Assembly: GCA_022704725.1 (NCBI GenBank)
Contig: JAKJFV010000114.1
Location: forward strand, 1 to 5,927
From: Spirochaetota bacterium
GTDB lineage: Bacteria > Spirochaetota > Spirochaetia > Treponematales > Treponemataceae
Reading direction: 5' to 3'
DNA length: 5,927 nt
The notes under the pieces are model-generated. The model was not told the origin of the DNA, ran no database searches, and worked only from the letters and a program-made list of their open reading frames with translations. Below are positions 1-4,687 of this stretch, piece by piece (positions within the stretch are counted from its first letter, which is position 1; each line of letters begins with the position of its first letter). A program made the position numbers and the translations under genes.

Positions 1-696
1 TGATTTATACGCAAACAGGAAGCTTAGAAAAACCCAAATGGAAAGCATTAAAATTGAAATAACAGGATTAAAAAGATTATCATTGAGTATCAGTCTCAAG
101 GCAAGTGTACCTGGATTATATTCCAGCCAGGGCGGTCCAAATCCGAAGATATATAGAACAGGAGGAACCATAAGCAGCACTTCAAAGGGTATGGTAAAAA
201 TCATAAATTGATTAAGGGATTTACTCAATGAGGCACACCCGAGCGCGGCAAATGTAAACATAAGGCTTGAAAGTATTATTGCGGTACAAAATAAAGCAAT
301 GTGTACAAAGTCAGAAAAAAAAGCAACAGTATCAGCATACACTGATAATGCAATTGCGAGAGCACTTACAAGAGAAATGATCAAAATTGATACAGCCTTT
401 GAAAGTATATACTCGCCGGTTTTTACCGGTGAAACCGATAACGACTCTATGACTCGTTGACTTTTTTCAAACAACACTATGGCACCCATGAAAAAAAGCC
501 CCATTGCTGCAGGATCGGTAAAAACAAGCAGCCCCGCGGCTTTGCTCTGAATAGTTTGGGGGAAAATGGATAATAGAGAAGCATAAAATATTACAAAAAA
601 GAGGTAGAGCCAATAAAAACCATAACGGCGCTGAAAGAGCATATCACCTTTAAGAAGAGTATACATTCTTTGGAGTACAGGATTCTTTTTCATCAT
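1..696 (-). CDS. ABC-2 type transporter permease, partial (C-terminus off left edge)
   Basis: This is the membrane subunit of an ABC exporter, 232 codons visible with no stop before the edge. I translated it by hand. About six hydrophobic segments can be seen (near residues 28-46, 54-76, 97-116, 129-152, 165-186 and 212-229), which is nearly the full six-helix ABC-2 fold, so probably only a few residues are missing. After the second helix, residues 77-100 carry the ABC-2 pattern with Glu77, Arg81, SVSPVKTGEY and Lys100. The start ATG (696-694) overlaps the TGA of the ATPase gene as ATGA. A second in-frame ATG follows directly, and a weak GCAGGG ribosome site lies just upstream. The N-terminus (GDMLFQRRYGFYWLY) reminds me of the permeases annotated as fluoroquinolone exporters (Rv2686c/Rv2687c-like), but the substrate cannot be read from sequence. 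One permease gene is visible, so the transporter is either a homodimer or has a second permease beyond the edge. Confidence 0.9.
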   Translation of the reverse strand, partial: MMKKNPVLQRMYTLLKGDMLFQRRYGFYWLYLFFVIFYASLLSIFPQTIQSKAAGLLVFTDPAAMGLFFMGAIVLFEKSQRVIESLSVSPVKTGEYILSKAVSILIISLVSALAIALSVYADTVAFFSDFVHIALFCTAIILSSLMFTFAALGCASLSKSLNQFMIFTIPFEVLLMVPPVLYIFGFGPPWLEYNPGTLALRLILNDNLFNPVISILMLSIWVFLSFLFAYKS

Positions 697-1541
697 ACTA
701 AAACCCTGCCGGTAATTTCTGCAAACACATCATTCAAATTTGGTTCACAACTGTGAATTGATATTAGTGCATTTTGCTTTATAAGCGATTGTAGTTTTTC
801 ATCTGAAGATGTTTGAGTAACAGGAACGGTTCGCTCCTTTTTTTCTCCATTTTCCAGCCAGGAATATACAACATTGAAATTTGTATTTTTGTGCATCAAA
901 TTCCATGGAGAATCCAAAGCTTTTATACTTCCATCAACAATAAAAGCAACCCTTCCGCACAATTCAGATGCATCGTACATATTGTGTGTTGTCAGTATAA
1001 TAGTCTTACCCAAATTTTTTTGTTCAATAATGAGCTGCTTCATAACAGCCGCATTAGACGGATCCAGGCCGCTCGTCGGTTCATCTAAGAAAATAAGGTC
1101 CGGATCATGAACAAGAGCCTTTATAAAATTCAGACGGCTCTTCATTCCCTTTGAAAAAGCGGAAACCTTTTTATCGGCATCCTTATGTAAATCAACTTTT
1201 TTTAAGAGCCCCTCAATATCAGCGGAGGGAGAAGAATAAAGCGAAGAAAAAAAACGCAAATTCTCTCTGGCGGTCATTTTTTCAAAAAGACTTGAAAACT
1301 CAAAATCGACGCCGATTTTCTCATAAAAACTTTTCTCAATATGTTTTATATCAGTATTTAAAACTGATACATTCCCGGTAAAGGAAGTGAGCATTCCGGT
1401 TAAGATTTTTTGAACCGTACTTTTCCCTGCTCCGCTTGGTCCAAGGAAACCAAATATTTCACCTTTAGAAACATTAAAACTCATATTCGTAATAAAAGGC
1501 TTTTTAGTATAAGAAAAACTAAGACCGCTAACTGATATCAT
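693..1541 (-). CDS. ABC transporter ATP-binding protein (ABC-2 exporter type)
   Basis: This is the cytoplasmic ATPase that powers the permease encoded next to it (282 aa). Seen in the sequence: Walker A GPSGAGKST at residues 34-42, a Q-loop region at 76-90, the signature region VSAFSKGM at 126-133, Walker B LIFLDE at 149-154, D-loop SGLD at 157-160 and H-loop His186. After about residue 215 comes a C-terminal extension of about 65 residues, as is common in ABC-2 drug and polysaccharide exporters. The catalytic Glu154 and His186 are intact. Two motifs depart from the consensus: the signature is FSKGM rather than LSGGQ, and the position where the Q-loop glutamine is expected appears to be Glu81. 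I think both are tolerated in this subfamily. The start ATG overlaps the TGA of the regulator gene, with an AAGGAAG ribosome site eight bases upstream. The stop overlaps the permease start. The exported substrate is unknown. Confidence 0.95.
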   Translation of the reverse strand: MISVSGLSFSYTKKPFITNMSFNVSKGEIFGFLGPSGAGKSTVQKILTGMLTSFTGNVSVLNTDIKHIEKSFYEKIGVDFEFSSLFEKMTARENLRFFSSLYSSPSADIEGLLKKVDLHKDADKKVSAFSKGMKSRLNFIKALVHDPDLIFLDEPTSGLDPSNAAVMKQLIIEQKNLGKTIILTTHNMYDASELCGRVAFIVDGSIKALDSPWNLMHKNTNFNVVYSWLENGEKKERTVPVTQTSSDEKLQSLIKQNALISIHSCEPNLNDVFAEITGRVLV

Positions 1542-2164
1542 ATTTCACTTCCTTTATATGCAGGCTCGAATAATTCAAGCGCAACACCATTAAGCAGTAT
1601 TTTTAATGAATGGTCATATAATGTTTCGCCTATTTCCCTCCTATGAAGCAGAGAGAAAAATAATATACGCAATGCGCCCGATACAGCCTCTACCTTTTTC
1701 CTGTTTGAAAAAACAGGTGAATCAGCTGGAAGAATAGAAGCTAGTTCTGTGAGCATATCGGCATCATCATTATGATGATCCTTTACCAGGTCATCAGGAA
1801 GCTTCCTTATTATTGCCTCCATCTCGCCTTCAATCATTAAGGCTGGATAAAACGACTTTGAAACTGTTATGAATATCTCGAAAAGAATCTCGCTAAATCG
1901 CTGTGCATCAATATCCTTTGTGTTTTCCACGGCATCTTTTAATACCTTGGAAATTGTTTTGTGATAATCATTAATGACATCCCAAAGCAATAATTCTTTT
2001 GAAGCATAGAACAGATAAAAGGTTCCCTTGGGAATTACTGCCTTTTTTACAATCATCTCTATGGTAGTTTTTCGTGCTCCGTAAACTGTCAATAATTCCT
2101 TAGCTGCGGACTTTATCCGGTCAAGTAATTTTGAACGTTCCGCTTCAGTAAAAGATCTCGGCAT
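1538..2164 (-). CDS. TetR/AcrR-family transcriptional regulator
   Basis: This is a 208-aa DNA-binding protein, of usual length for TetR-family repressors. Residues 12-60 form the N-terminal helical DNA-binding domain, with the helix-turn-helix around 33-55 ending in the typical recognition-helix pattern PKGTFYLFYASKE. The rest is a helical ligand-binding and dimerisation domain that is not conserved between members, so the inducer cannot be predicted. It is the first gene of an operon with the ABC ATPase and permease and overlaps the ATPase start as ATGA. This arrangement is typical of a repressor that controls its own operon and is released by a compound the pump exports. That role is inferred from context. 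The start is well supported by a perfect AGGAGG ribosome site seven bases upstream (2172-2177). A candidate operator lies upstream at 2205-2234. Confidence 0.93.
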   Translation of the reverse strand: MPRSFTEAERSKLLDRIKSAAKELLTVYGARKTTIEMIVKKAVIPKGTFYLFYASKELLLWDVINDYHKTISKVLKDAVENTKDIDAQRFSEILFEIFITVSKSFYPALMIEGEMEAIIRKLPDDLVKDHHNDDADMLTELASILPADSPVFSNRKKVEAVSGALRILFFSLLHRREIGETLYDHSLKILLNGVALELFEPAYKGSEI

Positions 2165-2171
2165 ATAAAGG

Positions 2172-2177
2172 CCTCCT
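2172..2177 (-). promoter_or_regulatory. Strong ribosome binding site of the tetR-type gene
   Basis: A perfect AGGAGG lies seven bases before the ATG at 2164. It is the strongest ribosome site in the window and fixes the start of the regulator. As the two downstream genes begin with overlapping ATGA junctions, it probably also sets the translation level of the whole operon. Confidence 0.85.
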
Positions 2178-2204
2178 GAATATTAAGCTATTAATCCGAT
2201 ACAT

Positions 2205-2234
2205 ATATTCTATCGTTTAATACATTTAGAATAT
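2205..2234. promoter_or_regulatory. Candidate operator: 8-bp inverted repeat upstream of the tetR-type gene
   Basis: Two perfect 8-bp arms, ATATTCTA (2205-2212) and TAGAATAT (2227-2234), flank a 14-bp AT-rich spacer. The dyad lies between the promoter's -10 element and the ribosome site. A TetR-type dimer bound there could block elongation or the early transcribed region. The 30-bp span fits the long operators known for some TetR proteins. Because the region is AT-rich, a chance palindrome is possible. An RNA hairpin is less likely, since the arms would pair weakly. Confidence 0.45.
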
Positions 2235-2264
2235 TAATGCTTTTTTGGTCAAATATACTCAAAG

Positions 2265-2291
2265 ATTATACCATATCTTTGTTTTTGTCTA
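2265..2291 (-). promoter_or_regulatory. Extended -10 sigma-70 promoter for the tetR-ABC operon
   Basis: On the minus strand there is a perfect TATAAT (2265-2270) preceded by TGG, giving the extended -10 form TGnTATAAT. A -35-like TAGACA (2286-2291) lies 15 bp upstream. The extended -10 compensates for the short spacer. Transcription would begin near 2257, giving a leader of about 93 bases. The -35 sits only six bases past the rsuA stop codon, so the promoter fills the space between the two genes. No terminator is visible between rsuA and this promoter, so some read-through from rsuA is possible. Confidence 0.7.
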
Positions 2292-2297
2292 CTTTTT

Positions 2298-3047
2298 TTA
2301 TATCAGTTTATCGAATTCTTCAGGTTTTAATTCACGGCAGTCCCCGGGTTTCAGCATTTCATCCAAGTAAAGGCTTCCTACAGCAACACGTTTTAAATAA
2401 ACAACTTCATTTCCCAATGTCTGCATCATTCTTTTTACCTGATGATATTTACCTTCATAAATTGTTAATAAAGCTTCATCACCTGAATTATTCAGCCATT
2501 CCAGCGCCGATTCCTGAGTTATAAAACCGTCTTCATTGCCTTCATGGGGTACCGCAAAACCCTTTTCACACTGTTCTTTATAATATGATTGTGCTTTCTC
2601 ATCAGTGTTATCAGCCAGTTTCAAATAATAGGTTTTGGAAATGTGTTTTTTAGGAGATGTTAAGCGATGAGTCATCTCTCCGTCCGTTGTCAGCAGCAGC
2701 AGCCCTTCTGTATCAATATCGAGTCGTCCGACTGGATGTACATCGCCTCCTAAAAAGCTTACACGATATTGAGGAGGAAGAATATCAATTACAGTCTTAT
2801 GTATTCCATCCTTTGTTGAGCAGACGATGCCTGATGGTTTGTTGAGCATTAGATACACATGGTGACGAAGCTGAAGAAGTGTCCCGTCAACGGTTACAGT
2901 ATCGGTATCTATGTTGATAGGGGAATCGGCATTGCTGCATATTTGACCATTAACCAGAACAAAGCCTTTATGCAGTAATTTCTTTGCGTCTTTTCTGGAT
3001 CCGTATCCATGATGAGACAGTATTTTATCCAAGCGTTGAGTTTTCAT
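2298..3047 (-). CDS. rsuA: 16S rRNA pseudouridine(516) synthase, RsuA family
   Basis: This enzyme converts a specific uridine of ribosomal RNA to pseudouridine, by family membership U516 of 16S rRNA. The 249-aa length fits RsuA. An S4 RNA-binding domain is at residues 1-45 (QRLDKILSHHGYGSRKDA, VLVNGQ). The catalytic domain starts at LMLNKPSGIVCST (67-78). The motif GRLDIDTEGLLLLT at 107-120 carries the catalytic aspartate, Asp110. The C-terminal motif GKYHQVKRMM (199-208) is the RsuA form. RluB and RluF, which act on 23S rRNA, normally have an N-R-(E/Q)-(V/I)-R-R form there. The ATG at 3047 is the first possible start, because an in-frame TAG lies five codons upstream. No recognisable Shine-Dalgarno sequence precedes it. 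It stands alone between two terminator or promoter boundaries and appears to be a housekeeping gene unrelated in function to its neighbours. Confidence 0.93.
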   Translation of the reverse strand: MKTQRLDKILSHHGYGSRKDAKKLLHKGFVLVNGQICSNADSPINIDTDTVTVDGTLLQLRHHVYLMLNKPSGIVCSTKDGIHKTVIDILPPQYRVSFLGGDVHPVGRLDIDTEGLLLLTTDGEMTHRLTSPKKHISKTYYLKLADNTDEKAQSYYKEQCEKGFAVPHEGNEDGFITQESALEWLNNSGDEALLTIYEGKYHQVKRMMQTLGNEVVYLKRVAVGSLYLDEMLKPGDCRELKPEEFDKLI

Positions 3048-3056
3048 ATACGTAAT

Positions 3057-3067
3057 ATTCTATCATA
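3057..3067 (-). promoter_or_regulatory. Possible -10 element of rsuA
   Basis: On the minus strand the overlapping hexamers TATGAT (3062-3067) and TAGAAT (3057-3062) resemble a -10 box. No convincing -35 is found 16-18 bp upstream. Either hexamer would place the start of transcription within about ten bases of the ATG, which fits the missing ribosome binding site. A promoter is expected in this stretch, because the terminator after citrate synthase should stop transcription from upstream. Confidence 0.35.
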
Positions 3068-3111
3068 AATAAAGACTTTTATTCCATGCAGCGGCCGTGT
3101 TGAATGTACAT

Positions 3112-3145
3112 AAAAAAAGCGCGGCCTCTTTTAAAAAAACCGCGC
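3112..3145 (-). terminator. Rho-independent terminator after citrate synthase
   Basis: On the minus strand a perfect 6-bp stem GCGCGG/CCGCGC (3140-3145 with 3119-3124) can be lengthened by several U-A and U-G pairs between the T-run and the GAG-rich side. It is followed directly by seven Ts (3112-3118). It begins 35 bases after the citrate synthase stop codon, the usual position for an intrinsic terminator. On the plus strand the hairpin lacks a following T-tract, so it works in one direction only. Confidence 0.9.
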
Positions 3146-3180
3146 GTATGAAGCACAGACCATCACAATACGATTAATCG

Positions 3181-4548
3181 TTATGATCTTATTGCACGTT
3201 TTTCAATGGGCACAAACTGCCGCGGTTCTAAAATATTTTTATATGCCGGACGATATATTCTTCCTCCTGCCGCTATTTCTTCAATGCGGTGAGCCGACCA
3301 TCCTGCAATGCGGGAGACAGCAAATATCGGTGTAAATAGATCCCGGGGTATGCCGAGCATGGTATACACAAAACCTGAATAGAAGTCTACGTTTGTACAA
3401 ATTTGTTTACTTTCACCCTTCTCCTCTGTAAAAACTATGGGAGCAAGTTTTTCTATAAGAACATATAAGTTATACTCGTCCATCATGTTTTTTTCTTTTG
3501 CCAGAAGAGCAGCCTTATTTCGCAGCAGTATAGTTCGCGGATCCGAAATTGTGTACACTGCATGTCCCTGTCCATAGATAAGACCGGATTTGTCAAAGGC
3601 TTCCTTTTTCATTATCCTGCGTAAATATTCTTTTACTTCTGTTTCGCTGGACCAGTCTTTGACATGAGATTTTATGTCATCCATCATTTCCATAACTTGT
3701 TTATTTGCACCGCCGTGACGTCTTCCTTTCAATGAACCGACAGCTGCAGAAATGGCAGAATAAGTATCAGTATCTGCTGATGATATAACATGAACGGCAA
3801 AAGATGAATTGTTACCCCCGCCGTGTTCTGCATGAAGAATGAGAGCCAAATCAAGAATCTCAGCTTCAAGCTTAGTGTATTTTTTATCCCGGCGGATAAG
3901 ACGCAAAAGGTTTTCTGCAGTAGAAAGCTCAGGTTTCGGGTTATGAATATACATGCTCTTCCCGTCATAATAGTGCCTTTTTGCCTCATATGCATAAGCT
4001 GCAAGAGTCGAAAACCTTGCTATGAGTTCAATGCACTGTCGAAGGTTATTTGCAATGCTCACATCTTCAGGATTAGGGTCATAAGAATACGAAGCAAGAA
4101 CCCCGCGGGCAAGCTTGTTCATAATATCTGATGACGGTGCTTTCATGATCATATCTTCAGTAAAATTTTCAGGCAGATTTCTTTTTGAACCGAGGAAGGA
4201 GCGGAACTCGTTCAGCTCGTCCTGAGAAGGAAGATCGCCGAATAAAAGCAGGTACACGGTCTGCTCGAAACCAAACTGATCATGACTCTCTGCATCTTTG
4301 ATTATATCTTCAATATCGTAACCCCGGTAAATGAGTTTCCCGGGAACAGCTACTTTTTGTCCGTCAACAACATCGTAACCGACAACATCGCCTACCCTTG
4401 TTAAACCGACGAGTACACCGCGGCCGTCTGCATATCGTAAACCGCGCTTTACATCGTATTTCTGATACAGCTCTGAATCAATCGGGTCGTTGTTTTGAGC
4501 GACCAGGGTAAGTTTTTTTAGAAAAGAACTTTCATAATAATCAGACAT
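3181..4548 (-). CDS. gltA: Citrate synthase (type II-like, long N-terminal form)
   Basis: This enzyme condenses acetyl-CoA with oxaloacetate to citrate in the cytosol. The protein is 455 aa from the preferred start. Residue numbers here count from the upstream ATG at 4554. The expected catalytic residues are all present: His280 in RRHGGAN, His331 in GQGHAVYTISDPR and Asp390 in NVDFYSGF, with the oxaloacetate-contacting His244 in HAEHGGGN. Residues 1-75 form an N-terminal domain before the KLIYRGYDIEDI motif (73-84), and the protein ends with the conserved region GWSAHRIEE (418-426). The length and HAEHGGGNNSSF motif match the long citrate synthases of anaerobes such as clostridia, Bacteroidetes and some treponemes. 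Activity on propionyl-CoA (2-methylcitrate synthase) cannot be excluded, but no methylcitrate gene is nearby. I chose the second ATG (4548) because the ribosome site touches the first. The gene is monocistronic, with its own promoter and terminator. Confidence 0.95.
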   Translation of the reverse strand: MSDYYESSFLKKLTLVAQNNDPIDSELYQKYDVKRGLRYADGRGVLVGLTRVGDVVGYDVVDGQKVAVPGKLIYRGYDIEDIIKDAESHDQFGFEQTVYLLLFGDLPSQDELNEFRSFLGSKRNLPENFTEDMIMKAPSSDIMNKLARGVLASYSYDPNPEDVSIANNLRQCIELIARFSTLAAYAYEAKRHYYDGKSMYIHNPKPELSTAENLLRLIRRDKKYTKLEAEILDLALILHAEHGGGNNSSFAVHVISSADTDTYSAISAAVGSLKGRRHGGANKQVMEMMDDIKSHVKDWSSETEVKEYLRRIMKKEAFDKSGLIYGQGHAVYTISDPRTILLRNKAALLAKEKNMMDEYNLYVLIEKLAPIVFTEEKGESKQICTNVDFYSGFVYTMLGIPRDLFTPIFAVSRIAGWSAHRIEEIAAGGRIYRPAYKNILEPRQFVPIEKRAIRS

Positions 4549-4554
4549 GGGCAT

Positions 4555-4562
4555 CTTCCTTT
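4555..4562 (-). promoter_or_regulatory. Ribosome binding site that decides the citrate synthase start
   Basis: On the minus strand AAAGGAAG runs straight into the first ATG (4554) with no spacer, but lies at normal distance (AGGA plus eight bases) from the second ATG (4548). Translation therefore more likely begins with MSDYYESS than with MPMSDYYESS. Confidence 0.7.
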
Positions 4563-4571
4563 ACTGAAGAA

Positions 4572-4616
4572 TGTATATTTATACAACGTTAACTGCGTAT
4601 ATGTAATAATTATACA
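4572..4616. promoter_or_regulatory. Pair of TGTA..TACA palindromes in the citrate synthase promoter and leader
   Basis: The first is TGTATATTTATACA (4572-4585), with perfect 6-bp arms around a 2-bp centre. The second is TGTAATAATTATACA (4602-4616), of the same TGTA..TACA form, covering the -10 and start of transcription of citrate synthase. Their centres are about 30 bp apart, near three helical turns, so both could face the same side of the DNA. This suggests a repressor acting as two dimers. No regulator gene is next to it, and the AT-rich background means chance is a real alternative. Confidence 0.4.
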
Positions 4617-4636
4617 TTATTATTTATTAATGTCAA
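4609..4636 (-). promoter_or_regulatory. Near-consensus sigma-70 promoter of citrate synthase
   Basis: On the minus strand a perfect TTGACA (4631-4636) and a perfect TATAAT (4609-4614) are separated by 16 bp. Transcription would begin near 4602, giving a leader of about 54 bases. A promoter this close to consensus should be strong by default, so repression through the palindromes that overlap it is plausible. Confidence 0.85.
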
Positions 4637-4652
4637 TATACCATAAGGGTGT

Positions 4653-4681
4653 TTGACTGTTTTTGGAAAAAGTGATACTAC
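4653..4681 (+). promoter_or_regulatory. Putative promoter abutting the asnS start codon
   Basis: TTGACT (4653-4658) has five of six matches to a -35 box. A TG-A-TACTAC element (4673-4681) at 17 bp, or GATACT at 15 bp (4674-4679), would serve as the -10. Either would start transcription at about 4685-4688, at or just before the ATG at 4688. The -10 is imperfect, so confidence is moderate. Confidence 0.5.
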
Positions 4682-4687
4682 TAAAAT

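Noticed and set aside
813..1381. Open frames of 76-91 codons on the plus strand opposite the ABC ATPase gene
   Set aside because: They lie antisense to a well-supported ATPase gene, have no ribosome site or recognisable domain, and are of low-complexity composition.
2247..2252. TTGACC on the minus strand as a second -35 for the tetR-type operon
   Set aside because: No good -10 lies 16-18 bp downstream; the hexamer at 17 bp matches the consensus at only three positions.
2237..2845. Plus-strand open frames opposite rsuA and its 3' end
   Set aside because: They mirror the conserved RsuA coding sequence and have no family features of their own.
3085..3096. GC-rich CGGCCG palindrome between rsuA and citrate synthase
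   Set aside because: It is only six bases long, has no T-tract, and does not pair usefully with the nearby terminator stem.
3729..4131. Open frames on both strands inside the citrate synthase gene
   Set aside because: They are out-of-frame shadows of conserved citrate synthase motifs, including the HAEHGGG region.
4606..4620. ATAA-N7-TTAT, matching the Bacillus CcpC box, at the citrate synthase -10
   Set aside because: The match is exact but short and lies in very AT-rich DNA that also forms the -10. The host does not look like Bacillus and no ccpC is seen, so I did not annotate it as a CcpC site.
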